From Clostridiales bacterium (lineage in GTDB: Bacteria; Bacillota; Clostridia; Lachnospirales; Lachnospiraceae), in assembly GCA_021204045.1 (NCBI GenBank), contig JAJQAA010000018.1, forward strand, positions 46,309 through 110,308: a stretch of DNA of 64,000 nucleotides, given 5' to 3'. Of the stretch, positions 53,856 through 62,640 are shown piece by piece (position 1 is the first letter of the stretch; each line of letters starts with the position of its first letter). The notes below the pieces were generated by a model. That model saw only the letters and a program-made list of their open reading frames with translations. It did not search any database and was not told the origin of the DNA. The translations under genes and the position numbers were made by a program.

Positions 53856-54449
53856 CTACATCGAAAGATTCTTTAACAGCCGCACAATCTCTGTGATCGC
53901 GCCATTGTCCGCGATGCCGGTTGCAGAATCCTTTACGATCGTACTGTCTGCCGTTTTCAGCTGTTCAAGCCGACGGAAAAACGCACGCTCGTCCACGAAG
54001 ATTTTAATATGTACATTCCAATGATTCGCGCCAAAATAAGCGGAAAGCTCCTTCTCTGCCTTTGCCGCGTCAATCTTTGCGGCGCTGCAAAAGGCATAAA
54101 CACCCCCTGCGTGCACGGCAATCGCGTCGAGCGGCAGGATTGTGCGCTCCGTCGTCACAATCAGGTCGTAGATCAGAACGAGAACATCTTCATAGGGAAG
54201 CAGCCGTTCATGAAACGTGCACGGCGGCGTGCGGTATTTCCAGGCGGCCAGCAACGGCGACGCCATATTTGCCATTGGCAGCACCGTCAGAATGGCCATG
54301 ACGGTAAGGATATTTTTTGCCGCTGAATTTGAGGTCAGCTGCCGGGCAATCAGCTGAGCCAGGATCGCGGCTATAAGAATCAGCGTGACCAGCAAACGAA
54401 TACGGTGCTGATGGTCTCGATAACCGTACCGGCCTTTATCGATTTTCAT
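53856..54449 (-). CDS. Hypothetical membrane protein, two N-terminal helices
   Basis: 197 aa. Two hydrophobic helices (about residues 18-38 and 46-68), then a soluble cytoplasmic or external domain with a hydrophobic strand (VLVLIYDLIVTTERTILPLDAIAVHAGGVYAFC). Resembles conserved hypotheticals of Lachnospiraceae; no function. Overlaps the SDR gene by 4 nt (ATGA), so the two are coupled. Confidence 0.75.
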   Translation of the reverse strand: MKIDKGRYGYRDHQHRIRLLVTLILIAAILAQLIARQLTSNSAAKNILTVMAILTVLPMANMASPLLAAWKYRTPPCTFHERLLPYEDVLVLIYDLIVTTERTILPLDAIAVHAGGVYAFCSAAKIDAAKAEKELSAYFGANHWNVHIKIFVDERAFFRRLEQLKTADSTIVKDSATGIADNGAITEIVRLLKNLSM

Positions 54450-55324
54450 GGGCGACTTCCTTCTGCCCCGATATTCCGATGGGTATCGGCGCTCGGATGT
54501 ACGCCCGTTCTTTTGCGGTCGTCGGCAGGTTTACGAGATACCGGCAAGCACGAAGATATCCCGGCATAGCCCCGCAGCAGGAAACCGGTCGGAAGCAATC
54601 TGCACAGCAGGGCGAACAGCTTCATCGGCAATCCGCAGACCGATACCGATCTGCCCATCATACTGTCGCGCAGCGCTTTTTTTACAACGCGGTGCGCGCT
54701 GGTCATGAACGGTTTTTTCCAGAAGGGCATTGGGGAGCCAGTATCGGCCACATCGAAAAATTCCGTACGCACCGGTCCCGGACAGACCGCGGTGACCGCG
54801 ATCGCGCGCGGGCGCAGTTCTTCGTTGAGCGCACGGCTGTAGCTGAGCACAAAAGACTTGCTCGCCGCGTAGACGGCGAATCCCGGCTGCGGCAGAAACG
54901 CCGCCGCGGAAGCGTACTGGATAATGCGGCTATTATCGCTCATATAGGGAAGCACCAGGCGCGTCACCAGGCAGAGCGCCTCGCAGTTGAGACGGATCAT
55001 ACCAAGCTCGTCGCGCTCAGCGGTCTTACCGACCGGCGCGAGCTTACCATAGCCGGCCGCGTTGACCAGCCATTTGACGTCAGGCCGCAATCGTGCGAGC
55101 AGTTCCCGCAGCTGCGCCTGCCCATCCGGATCGGTCAGATCGATGGCCAGAAGACGCAGCGGGCGCCGCGACTTTCGTTCCAATTCCAGGAGGCGTTCCT
55201 TCCGGCGCGCCACAACCCAGATTTCATCGAGTCCGCGCCCGATGTCCGCGATCTGGAGGACACTCTCCCGTCCCATTCCTGAGGAAGCGCCCGTCACCAG
55301 CGCAATGCGCATTCGTTTCATCAT
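54446..55324 (-). CDS. Short-chain dehydrogenase/reductase
   Basis: 292 aa from the ATG at 55324 (AAAGG 9 nt upstream). Rossmann motif TGASSGMGRES near residue 12 and the catalytic YAASK at about residue 151. A classical SDR with NAD(P) cofactor; substrate unknown. The C-terminus (about 245-292) is long and rich in basic residues. Confidence 0.9.
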   Translation of the reverse strand: MMKRMRIALVTGASSGMGRESVLQIADIGRGLDEIWVVARRKERLLELERKSRRPLRLLAIDLTDPDGQAQLRELLARLRPDVKWLVNAAGYGKLAPVGKTAERDELGMIRLNCEALCLVTRLVLPYMSDNSRIIQYASAAAFLPQPGFAVYAASKSFVLSYSRALNEELRPRAIAVTAVCPGPVRTEFFDVADTGSPMPFWKKPFMTSAHRVVKKALRDSMMGRSVSVCGLPMKLFALLCRLLPTGFLLRGYAGISSCLPVSRKPADDRKRTGVHPSADTHRNIGAEGSRP

Positions 55325-55368
55325 ATCCATTCACCTTTCGAAATAATCGGCTTTCTAATAATCGGTCT

Positions 55369-56052
55369 TCAAAATAACAGATCTTCAAAGCTCTCAAGAA
55401 AATAATCGGCCATCTCCTGCTTTTCAGCGCGGATCGCGGCTGAATAGCGATCATCTACCGCGCAGACCGCCATTCCCGCGGCTTTGGCGGACAAAATCCC
55501 AGCAGGAATGTCTTCGAATACCAGACAGGCGGACGGTTCTGCGTTCAGACGCGCCGCCGCTTCCAGATAGATATCCGGCGCCGGTTTTCCCGCCGCCACC
55601 TCGCAGGCCGTCGTGACCTCGTCGATGTAGGCATCCAGGCCAAGCGTACCAAGAGAAGCCGCGACCATCTCCCGGGAACTGCTCGTGGCGACTCCGATGC
55701 GGATCCCTCTCGTCTTCAGAGCGGCGAGCAGGCGTTTCGCTCCCGGCTTTGCCGGTACCTCATGGCGATATTTATCCAGGCTCATCGCCAGCCAGTCTTC
55801 TTTGATCTGTTCAATGCTGTCCGCGATATGAAATGTCGTCTTAAAATAGACCGCGGTTTCCGTGAAACTCATCCCTTCGATCGCTTTCTGTATGTCGGGC
55901 GGACAGGGGATTCCCAAACGTGTAAGATATTCCTCGTCAACCGTCTTCCACATCCACATGGAATCGACCAGCGTACCGTCCATATCAAAAATCGCCGCGG
56001 TTTTCCCGCCAAGAAGCTCAGAAAGGGGTTCTCCCTGTATCAGTTTTCCCAT
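55369..56052 (-). CDS. HAD-superfamily hydrolase, beta-phosphoglucomutase-like
   Basis: 227 aa from the ATG at 56052, which overlaps the upstream stop by one base (TAATG), a usual coupling arrangement; an ATG at 56067 is the alternative. HAD motifs: IFDMDGTLVDS, GVATSSSREM, KPAPDIYLEAA and VFEDIPAGILSAKAAGM. Probably a sugar-phosphate phosphatase or phosphomutase. Confidence 0.9.
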   Translation of the reverse strand: MGKLIQGEPLSELLGGKTAAIFDMDGTLVDSMWMWKTVDEEYLTRLGIPCPPDIQKAIEGMSFTETAVYFKTTFHIADSIEQIKEDWLAMSLDKYRHEVPAKPGAKRLLAALKTRGIRIGVATSSSREMVAASLGTLGLDAYIDEVTTACEVAAGKPAPDIYLEAAARLNAEPSACLVFEDIPAGILSAKAAGMAVCAVDDRYSAAIRAEKQEMADYFLESFEDLLF

Positions 56053-57449
56053 TATTGCCACCGCCATCCCGGATAATATTTATTTTTCAGAAGGCCGCCC
56101 GCATATTTTACCCAGCCAAGCGGAAATTCCTCCAGACACACAAGAATCCAGCCGTTTGAAAGTACCTCACCATCTTCCAGAGCGATGGATTCCCCTTTTA
56201 AGTAACGCAGCACACGCTCATCCTCTTGCCGCAGACAGAGCACATTGGAAAATCCTTTCACGGTAAGTGCCATCGCTACGGCCTGCGAAGGTTCGAATCG
56301 CTTGTTTTTGCAGGAACCGAGCAGCAGGCCCGTGCGCAGGTAACGCAGCTTCCAGCCTGTGGAAAAATCGTCCGGCAGATAGTAAAGCCGCTCATCCTTT
56401 ATCATCAGGCGGCTGTGATCAAACGGTTTTTCCAGGCATCTTTCCCACGCAGAAAAATCACTGTCCTGCAGAAACTTCCCGGTTTCACAGATGATCTGTG
56501 CCGGAATATCCGGTACGCCGGAACCCCCGGCATAAGCTTCTTCTGCGCCGGTCTGCCTGTCCTTTTTCTGGAACAGGGCGATAAAATGTCCCTCTCCCTC
56601 CAGCCGGTGCGGGAACAGGCGCAGTACCGGAAGGTCGTATGCGCCGCGCACTGCTCCCGGAACCGTCTCTAACGGAAGCGGTACCAATGTCAAATCAGGA
56701 AATTTTTGCAAAAGCCAGCGCACATTATCTTCATTCTCACAGACAGAAAAGGTGCAGGTCGAGTAGAGCAGAAAGCCGCCCGGTCGCAGCATCGCGGCCG
56801 CCCCGGCAAGGATCCGCCGCTGGAGCGGCGCGTAATACTCCGGTCCTCGTTCCATCCATGCAGAAACCAGTGAAGGGTCGCGCCGGAACATCCCCTCGCC
56901 TGAGCAGGGCGCGTCGACCAGGATGCTGTCGAAAAACTCGCCAAACACAGCCGCGAGCCGTTCCGGCTCTTCCGCGGTCACGCAGCTGTTGGCAATACCA
57001 AAGCGCTCCAGATTTTTCAGCAGTGCCGCGGCGCGGGAGCTGCTGACATCGTTGGAAATCAGTAACCCTTTTCCCTGCAAACGCGCGCCCAGTTCCGTAC
57101 TCTTACCGCCCGGCGCGGCGCACAGATCGAGCACCCGGCTGCCCGGCCGCACCGGAAGCAGGACGGCCGGCGTCATCGCACTTGGTTCCTGCAGGTAATA
57201 AAGCCCTGCATGATGAAGAGGGTCTTTCGCCGGATGCTCACCTGCTTCCAGGTAATATCCGTTGTCCGTCCACGGCACGCGGCGCACAGCCCAACCCGTG
57301 AGTGTCACAAAATGTTCATTATCCACTTTAAGGTTGTTTAAGCGGAGCCCGGAAACCGGAGGCTTTTCATAGCTTGCCAGCCAGTCCTCGTATTCATCAC
57401 CGAGCAGGCCCTTCATTTGAGATAAAAATGTTTCCGGTAATTGAATCAT
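56052..57449 (-). CDS. 16S rRNA m5C methyltransferase, RsmF/RsmB type
   Basis: 465 aa from the ATG at 57449; the longer frame is unlikely. SAM-binding LDLCAAPGGKSTELG, catalytic VDAPCSGEGMFRRDP and the releasing Cys in LLYSTCTF are those of the NOL1/NOP2/Sun family. C-terminal RNA-binding region (about 330-465). No clear ribosome binding site. Confidence 0.92.
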   Translation of the reverse strand: MIQLPETFLSQMKGLLGDEYEDWLASYEKPPVSGLRLNNLKVDNEHFVTLTGWAVRRVPWTDNGYYLEAGEHPAKDPLHHAGLYYLQEPSAMTPAVLLPVRPGSRVLDLCAAPGGKSTELGARLQGKGLLISNDVSSSRAAALLKNLERFGIANSCVTAEEPERLAAVFGEFFDSILVDAPCSGEGMFRRDPSLVSAWMERGPEYYAPLQRRILAGAAAMLRPGGFLLYSTCTFSVCENEDNVRWLLQKFPDLTLVPLPLETVPGAVRGAYDLPVLRLFPHRLEGEGHFIALFQKKDRQTGAEEAYAGGSGVPDIPAQIICETGKFLQDSDFSAWERCLEKPFDHSRLMIKDERLYYLPDDFSTGWKLRYLRTGLLLGSCKNKRFEPSQAVAMALTVKGFSNVLCLRQEDERVLRYLKGESIALEDGEVLSNGWILVCLEEFPLGWVKYAGGLLKNKYYPGWRWQ

Positions 57450-57546
57450 AATAAGGAAGTATATCACAAAAAACGGTTCAGGGGAATAATACGGAAACGG
57501 AAAAAATCATAAACATATAAAAATATGGAAAACGTGGAAACTGGTT

Positions 57547-58506
57547 ATGATCGCGATCCTGTTTCTGATTCTGCTGCTTCTTAACCCCGCTGTCTCCGTC
57601 GCGGGCGCTCTGCGCGGATTGCAGCTTTGGTTTAATGTTGTCCTCCCGACCCTGGCGCCATTTATCATCTGCACGCGGGCCATTCTCGCGGATAACGTGA
57701 TTACATTGCTGATGCGGCCGTTCCATCCGGTTTTTCACCGGCTGTTCGGTCTCAGTATTACCGGTTCTTTTGTAATGCTCTGCGGCCTGCTCTGCGGCTA
57801 TCCGCTGGGAGCAAAGCTCTGCGCGGACAGTTTGAAAGAAAACCGCATCAGTCAGGCGGAGGCACGTTATCTGTTCTCCATTTGCAACCACCCAAGCCCG
57901 ATGTTTGTCCTCGGTTGCGTGCGCTCCTGCCTGCCGTTTTCGGTTTCCGCGTTGTTCCTGGTTGTGTGTCTCTATCTTCCAATACTGCCGCTTTCACTGC
58001 TTTCACGGCGTTTCTATGGTTGGAAAGGGAAAGCTCCGCTATCGTCACACGGATACGCGGAGCCTGCGCGCACACAGTTTGACGCCCAGTTGCGCGAACC
58101 CCCGGTTTCCCTGGAAGACATTCTCGCCTCCACAAGCGATACGATGATCCTGATCGGCAGTTACATTATGCTCTTCTCCATTCTGTCCGCGTGGATTGAA
58201 AAACTTACATTTCTGCCTGCCGCAGCCCAGGCATTTCTCGCGGGAAGCGCGGAGATCACAACCGGTGTGAAGCGAATCGCCGTTCTGCTTCCGGATCGCC
58301 GGGCATTGGTACCGACTTTGCTCTGTATCTCTTTTGGGGGCATTTCCGGCATTTTTCAGACCGGAAGTGTAATAAAAAAGAATCCTGACGCGCAGGATTC
58401 TTCTTACGGCGGACTATCTGTCCGGCATTATCTTTGCTGGAAACTGCTGCACGCCACGCTTAGCGGCGTCACTGCTGCTCTGCTGGCATCTCTTCCGTTT
58501 CATTAG
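57547..58506 (+). CDS. ylbJ: YlbJ-like sporulation integral membrane protein
   Basis: 319 aa with about eight hydrophobic helices: LWFNVVLPTLAPFIICTRA, CGLLCGYPLGAKLCADS, FSICNHPSPMFVLG, ILIGSYIMLFS. The family contains gate-like domains found in spore-formers, and Bacillus keeps ylbJ beside rsmD and coaD, as here. The 3' end overlaps the convergent coiled-coil gene by 38 bp. Start has only a weak ribosome binding site. Confidence 0.85.
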   Translation: MIAILFLILLLLNPAVSVAGALRGLQLWFNVVLPTLAPFIICTRAILADNVITLLMRPFHPVFHRLFGLSITGSFVMLCGLLCGYPLGAKLCADSLKENRISQAEARYLFSICNHPSPMFVLGCVRSCLPFSVSALFLVVCLYLPILPLSLLSRRFYGWKGKAPLSSHGYAEPARTQFDAQLREPPVSLEDILASTSDTMILIGSYIMLFSILSAWIEKLTFLPAAAQAFLAGSAEITTGVKRIAVLLPDRRALVPTLLCISFGGISGIFQTGSVIKKNPDAQDSSYGGLSVRHYLCWKLLHATLSGVTAALLASLPFH

Positions 58507-59047
58507 AAACGCCGCCGGCAAGCTCATTGCGATTGGAGGTGACGACGTCATAAGTAGACTGCATGGAGGCGAAAAACGACTCAAAACGACTCTGCGAGGT
58601 CTCCATCGAATGGGAAATGATCGTCTGCAAACTGCGCAGCATATCGTCCGTGTAATTGATGGACGCCTGACGGATCCCCTCGGCATCCGCCATCGCGTTG
58701 TCAATGATCGCCTGGGCCTGAGCCTGGGCATCCTCAATGACCTGGTTTGCCTCAGATACCGCGCGCTGCATAATCTCGTGCTCATTGACCAGCTCGTTGG
58801 TCTGGGCGTTGGCCTCCGCCAGCATCGCGTCCGCCTGTGTCCGGGCTTCGCTCAGAATCGCGTCCTGATTGCTGATGATCTTCTGATATTTTTTGATCTC
58901 ATCCGGAATGCGTAAGCGAAGCTCGACCAGAAGCTCCTCCAGCTCTTCCTTATTGACAAGTATGTTTGTCGAAGACAGAAACTGCGGTTTGCAGCTGTCA
59001 ATATACTCTTCGATCTCACCAATTAACTGTTCAATCCTGCTGCTCAT
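58469..59047 (-). CDS. Coiled-coil protein, DivIVA- or ATPase-subunit-like
   Basis: 192 aa. A long alpha-helical coiled coil (about residues 45-165) rich in Ala, Glu, Gln ([34 protein letters not shown]...). No catalytic motif. Homologues in Lachnospiraceae are called ATPase-like; the name is not informative. Downstream of coaD with a 17-nt overlap; GGAGAGG precedes the ATG. Confidence 0.75.
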   Translation of the reverse strand: MSSRIEQLIGEIEEYIDSCKPQFLSSTNILVNKEELEELLVELRLRIPDEIKKYQKIISNQDAILSEARTQADAMLAEANAQTNELVNEHEIMQRAVSEANQVIEDAQAQAQAIIDNAMADAEGIRQASINYTDDMLRSLQTIISHSMETSQSRFESFFASMQSTYDVVTSNRNELAGGVSNETEEMPAEQQ

Positions 59048-59534
59048 TTTTCCTCTCCTTGCTCAATTTCTCTCTGACCAGCCTGGCTATACCAGGGCTT
59101 AAAAATCCACTGATATCCCCCTGATAATCAGCAATTTCCTTGACAATGCTCGAACTTAAATAGGAATATTTCAGATTCGTCGTCAGAAAGATCGTATCGA
59201 TATCCGGGGCAATCACCCGGTTCGTCTGCGCCAGCTGCAGTTCATACTCAAAATCCGTGACTGCCCGCAGACCGCGCACAATCACCTGCGCGTGATTCTG
59301 ATGAACAAAATCCACCAGCAGGCCGTCGAAGGACTGAATACTTACGTTGTCCAGATGAGACGTCACGCTTTCTAACATCTTAACACGATCCTCGACAGAA
59401 AACAACGGCGATTTTGAATTATTCTTCAAAACTCCGATGATCACATGGTCCATGATCTGCGCCGTCCGTTCGATAATATCCTGGTGCCCAAGCGTTACCG
59501 GATCAAAGCTGCCCGGATAAACTGCGATCGTCAT
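59031..59534 (-). CDS. coaD: Phosphopantetheine adenylyltransferase CoaD
   Basis: 167 aa from the ATG at 59534 (GAGGAG 9 nt upstream). Penultimate step of coenzyme A synthesis. [18 protein letters not shown], the [20 protein letters not shown] segment and [12 protein letters not shown] are diagnostic. Overlaps rsmD by 32 nt at its 5' end. Confidence 0.97.
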   Translation of the reverse strand: MTIAVYPGSFDPVTLGHQDIIERTAQIMDHVIIGVLKNNSKSPLFSVEDRVKMLESVTSHLDNVSIQSFDGLLVDFVHQNHAQVIVRGLRAVTDFEYELQLAQTNRVIAPDIDTIFLTTNLKYSYLSSSIVKEIADYQGDISGFLSPGIARLVREKLSKERKNEQQD

Positions 59535-60093
59535 ATCCGTTATCTCCTCTGTAAACAAACAGGTGTTTGTTTGTTTTATATTTTTTTATTTTTTCTGTCT
59601 CATAGCCGAACTCTCCCAGATAAGTGACATCCTCATCAAGAGCGGCCTCGATAATAATCGTACTTTGCCGGTCAATCAAGGTGGACGCGCGCAGGATCGT
59701 CAGCATCTGCTTCTCAAGCCCCTGCCGGTACGGCGGATCCATAAAGACAAAATCAAAACGGAAACGACCCTCAAGCTGTGCTAGCGCTTCCGCCGCGTCG
59801 CAGCGCAGAAGGTACGCCCGATCCTCCAGGTGTGTCGCCCGAAGGTTGGCACGGACAACTGCGGTCGCCGCCACATCCTGTTCGACAAACACGCATTGGC
59901 GCGCACCGCGGCTTAACGCCTCGATCCCGATCCCGCCGCTTCCGGCGAAAAGATCCAGAAAACAGCAGTCCGCAAGATCGTACTGAATCATATTAAACAG
60001 TGTCTCTTTGATGCGGTCGGTCGTCGGCCTGGTTCCCTGCCCTTCCGGCGCCCGCAGCGCCGTCCGTCTGGCACTCCCGGCTATCACACGCAT
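59503..60093 (-). CDS. rsmD: 16S rRNA (guanine966-N2) methyltransferase RsmD
   Basis: 196 aa. SAM-binding [19 protein letters not shown] and the catalytic [10 protein letters not shown]. Starts [24 protein letters not shown] precedes the ATG. The rsmD-coaD pair is conserved in Firmicutes. Confidence 0.96.
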   Translation of the reverse strand: MRVIAGSARRTALRAPEGQGTRPTTDRIKETLFNMIQYDLADCCFLDLFAGSGGIGIEALSRGARQCVFVEQDVAATAVVRANLRATHLEDRAYLLRCDAAEALAQLEGRFRFDFVFMDPPYRQGLEKQMLTILRASTLIDRQSTIIIEAALDEDVTYLGEFGYETEKIKKYKTNKHLFVYRGDNGYDDRSLSGQL

Positions 60094-60252
60094 AACTTCT
60101 CTCCTTTTTTCCTGTCCGCACTGTTCCGCTCTATTATAGCGTTAATCCGGATTTTGTACAAGCAGAATCAACATTTATTTCAATTGCATTTATTTCGAAT
60201 TCTGTTTTCTTTAAAATTTCTATCTTCTGACAAATTGCGCAGAAGCTTCTAG

Positions 60253-60280
60253 GTTATAATTTTTTTATGGTCGCATACTA
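60253..60280 (+). promoter_or_regulatory. Candidate sporulation (sigma-G/F-like) promoter of the spore protein gene
   Basis: CATACTA at 60274-60280 matches the usual -10 of forespore promoters; GTTATA at 60253-60258 is a possible -35 with a 15-bp spacer. Weak but positioned about 90 nt before the gene. Confidence 0.35.
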
Positions 60281-60370
60281 ACATCGTAACACAAAAACAA
60301 ACCGGCCGTGAGACAGACTACTTCAACGCAGCCTGCCTCATGGCAGGCGAGCATGAAAGGAGGCCATCCT

Positions 60371-60577
60371 ATGGCAAGCAAATCTTCAAACAGAGCAGAG
60401 GTTCCGGAGGCCAAAGAGGCACTGGATCGCTTCAAGATGGAAGTTGCGAGTGAGATTGGCGTACCGTTATCGGACGGCTACAACGGCAATCTGACCTCCG
60501 CCCAGAACGGTTCTGTCGGCGGTTATATGGTTAAGAAAATGATCGAGGCTCAGGAAAAACAGATGGCAGGAAAGTAA
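60371..60577 (+). CDS. Small acid-soluble spore protein, alpha/beta type
   Basis: 68 aa from the ATG at 60371 (AAAGGAGG 7 nt upstream). SASP pattern: a KMEVASEIG segment where the GPR protease cuts (Glu-Val/Ala), then YNGNLTSAQNGSVGGYMVKKMI, the DNA-binding second half. Coats and protects forespore DNA and shows the organism forms spores. Confidence 0.96.
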   Translation: MASKSSNRAEVPEAKEALDRFKMEVASEIGVPLSDGYNGNLTSAQNGSVGGYMVKKMIEAQEKQMAGK

Positions 60578-60596
60578 CTCTCCGCCACACATTCAA

Positions 60597-60638
60597 GGCG
60601 TCCCGCAGGCAAAAAAAGAAGGCGTGCGGGACGCCTTC
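60597..60638. terminator. Terminator region after the spore protein gene, two alternative hairpins
   Basis: GGCGTCCCGCA (60597-60607) pairs with TGCGGGACGCC (60625-60635), and a second stem GAAGGCGT (60618-60625) pairs with ACGCCTTC (60631-60638); the two exclude each other. Seven A (60611-60617) make the second stem a standard terminator on the minus strand. Confidence 0.7.
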
Positions 60639-60762
60639 TGCAGATTGCCAGCTAAAACGGCCACCTGTGCCACATTCGGCGGCCAGGCTGCACTGATATG
60701 GTATAACAAAAAGGATCAAAATATCTCTCGGAAATATGAGCACAAAGGAGTACAGACAGAGC

Positions 60763-60790
60763 CTTGGATTAGCGGCTTAGCTAATCCAAG
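60763..60790. repeat. 10-bp inverted repeat
   Basis: CTTGGATTAG (60763-60772) and CTAATCCAAG (60781-60790) are perfect inverted repeats around an 8-nt loop. No T-run follows; function unknown. Confidence 0.6.
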
Positions 60791-60812
60791 AAAATGTCCG
60801 CACCCCCTACCC

Positions 60813-60890
60813 CTTACCGTGCTATGTAAAAAGTGCTTACCGTACAGTAAAAAATTTCCTTACCGTGTGGCTGCAAAATCATCTTACCAC
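60813..60890. repeat. Array of four CTTACCGT repeats spaced about 23 bp
   Basis: CTTACCGT at 60813, 60836 and 60859, and CTTACCAC at 60883 (start positions), with spacings 23, 23 and 24 bp. Between copies a second element, GTAAAAA, recurs at 60826 and 60847. The regular phase suggests protein-binding iterons. The repeats are too short to be a CRISPR array. No gene covers this stretch. Confidence 0.65.
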
Positions 60891-61135
60891 CCACATTGTT
60901 GAAATTCATTTATGTAGTTACTTAATCACACCACCGGACGACAAGGTGGTCCTGTTTAAGCGGCGGACTGGTTCGCTTCGGCCACCGGAGCGTGCTCCGA
61001 AAGTTCGGACGTCCGCAAAATGCGGCCCACCCTTATCTGTTACGTAAAACTTGAGCAGCCAACAGTATTTCCTGATTATCCTATAGATGTCCACAATATT
61101 TCCATGCTGTGCGAAAATGCAATCTTCAGCCTGAA

Positions 61136-61780
61136 TCATTCGCTCAAGATGTACTTGTCCGGGACTTCTCCATAAGCCTTGCAAAATCTGTAGTACCCGA
61201 TTGTGCCGCCTTTGGCAATATTATCTTCAATTTGCGGGTCAAAAACATACGGAATCTCATCTACTTTGATTTCGCACCATGCATGGCCGGTATATCCCCC
61301 GCTTGCTTTATGCGTTGACCCCATCACGCTTCTGCTGTCCAAACCGAGTGCCTGCGTCATTGCAACAAAAGCGGCCGTATAGTTATCACACACCCCAATG
61401 TGTTTTGTTAAAATTGTATACGCACATAGAGTCTGGAAGCGTGAATCCATCTCATCGTCATCCGGAGTCTGCTCCCAAGAGAAACCAGCGAAAATATAGT
61501 TATTAGCATCCGGTACAAGAGAGATATCAGAATAGCCGTATTCACAAGTATTAATCAAGTAATCATAACAAGCTTTGACTTTAGCATATGTACTCATATC
61601 ATCTGTCAGGATCTCAGAAAAAATATCCTGGATACAGGTGTTTAATGGTTCGTAATCGGACGTTTTGGGATTAAGAGACGCAGAATTTAAAATTGCCTCT
61701 GCATCCGCAGCGAAACAATTTTGAGATAAAGAAAGCGATAATAAGATTGTTGCCAATAATAAACGCATCTTGTGTTTCAT
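61136..61780 (-). CDS. Secreted transglutaminase-like (cysteine protease fold) protein
   Basis: 214 aa with a signal peptide (hydrophobic residues 6-18, cleavage near CFAAD). Transglutaminase core: catalytic Cys in HIGVCDNYTAAFVAMTQALGL, His in GHAWCEIKVD and Asp in YVFDPQIED. Such domains act as peptidases or on peptidoglycan crosslinks, or only bind. Own promoter at 61858-61886. Base composition is more A+T rich than the genes left of 60 kb. Confidence 0.85.
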   Translation of the reverse strand: MKHKMRLLLATILLSLSLSQNCFAADAEAILNSASLNPKTSDYEPLNTCIQDIFSEILTDDMSTYAKVKACYDYLINTCEYGYSDISLVPDANNYIFAGFSWEQTPDDDEMDSRFQTLCAYTILTKHIGVCDNYTAAFVAMTQALGLDSRSVMGSTHKASGGYTGHAWCEIKVDEIPYVFDPQIEDNIAKGGTIGYYRFCKAYGEVPDKYILSE

Positions 61781-61857
61781 GGGTTCTCCTTTTTGATATT
61801 TTAGGATTCACAATTTCTGATAGAAATAACAATATATTTTACTTCATATAACTTCTT

Positions 61858-61886
61858 ATTTTATAATAGTTTTTTTTAGAAGTCAA
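61858..61886 (-). promoter_or_regulatory. Promoter of the transglutaminase-like gene
   Basis: On the minus strand TTGACT (61881-61886), 17-bp spacer, TAAAAT (61858-61863); 5' leader about 70 nt. Confidence 0.65.
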
Positions 61887-61897
61887 CTACATTTTCC

Positions 61898-61925
61898 CAT
61901 AAACTATCATGCATAAACTATCATG
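61898..61925. repeat. Perfect 14-bp tandem repeat just upstream of a promoter
   Basis: CATAAACTATCATG occurs twice without a gap, at 61898-61911 and 61912-61925, ending 12 bp upstream of the -35 box of the transglutaminase-like gene. This is the place of an activator site. Confidence 0.8.
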
Positions 61926-61996
61926 ATGTAAAGGCACTCATGCCGCCATTACTCATCTGAATAATAACGGCAAAGTCAGCTACATCTCTCAGTAAA

Positions 61997-62521
61997 CTAT
62001 TTATAACTTTTTACTTTCCATGTAGAACTTACGTTCCATGATGGAGTGGTCGCACTTTTCATCGTATTAAGGCAGGGAACTACACTAAGCTGTTTTAAAT
62101 ATGTTTTTGACATGTTATAGGTTACGGTAATTACATAATCCTTATTCGCAGACAGGTTAATCTTGCAGGTTTGGCCGCCATTCCAATACTGTGTTGTTTT
62201 CTTATTGTTCGTCTGGTTGTAAATAGTAATCGTGTAACATCCATAATATCCTGTTTTACTCCCGGTCTTGGAAGCATTCAACGTTCTGCGATAGGATACC
62301 GTCTGTTTGTTTTGCTTCAACGTGATGCTTGAAGAACCCGGATAAGACCAGTTTGCCTTGGTTGACACGGAAATCTTCGTTGTTCCGGTTTTACCCGAAG
62401 TAGCAGCATACGCTTCGTTCGGCATAAATGACAGAATCAACATTACCGACAAAAGCATCGTACTCATAGCGCAGATAACCGTTTTCTTAATCCTTACTCC
62501 TAAACCTTTTTTGATTTCCAT
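61997..62521 (-). CDS. Secreted hypothetical protein
   Basis: 174 aa from the ATG at 62521 (AAAGGAG 8 nt upstream). A basic N-terminus and a signal peptide (about residues 14-37, cleavage near AYAATS). The mature part is rich in Thr, Ser, Lys, Tyr and beta-prone (ATSGKTGTTKISVSTKANW, YYGCYTITIYNQTNNKKTTQYW), like a small beta-sandwich. No family recognised. One Cys (YYGC), plus TCKIN and VPCLN, could form a disulfide. Confidence 0.75.
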   Translation of the reverse strand: MEIKKGLGVRIKKTVICAMSTMLLSVMLILSFMPNEAYAATSGKTGTTKISVSTKANWSYPGSSSITLKQNKQTVSYRRTLNASKTGSKTGYYGCYTITIYNQTNNKKTTQYWNGGQTCKINLSANKDYVITVTYNMSKTYLKQLSVVPCLNTMKSATTPSWNVSSTWKVKSYK

Positions 62522-62640
62522 AACAAATCTCCTTTCAATTTTTATATCATTATCATAACATTGTCGAGAATTTGTCTGTAAAATCAATTTTCCCCAGGTT
62601 TATTTCATACGGATATCAGACTTGCCATAACTTACATAAC

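Larger units (their letters stand above)
60639..61135. other. Non-coding stretch of about 500 bp
   Basis: No credible gene. It holds the 10-bp inverted repeat, the CTTACCGT array and, at 60930-61030, a GC-rich part with several hairpins: ACCACC/GGTGGT near 60931-60951, CGGAGC/GCTCCG at 60986-60999 and the palindrome CGGACGTCCG at 61006-61015. The last 70 bases before 61136 show nothing notable. Confidence 0.6.

Noticed and set aside
60813..60890. CRISPR array
   Set aside because: The repeat unit is only 8 bp and spacings are 15-16 bp; no cas genes or longer repeats are present.
60918..61184. 88-aa open frame on the minus strand
   Set aside because: It overlaps the hairpin cluster, has no ribosome binding site and shows no family; its Arg/Gly-rich end reflects the GC-rich stretch.
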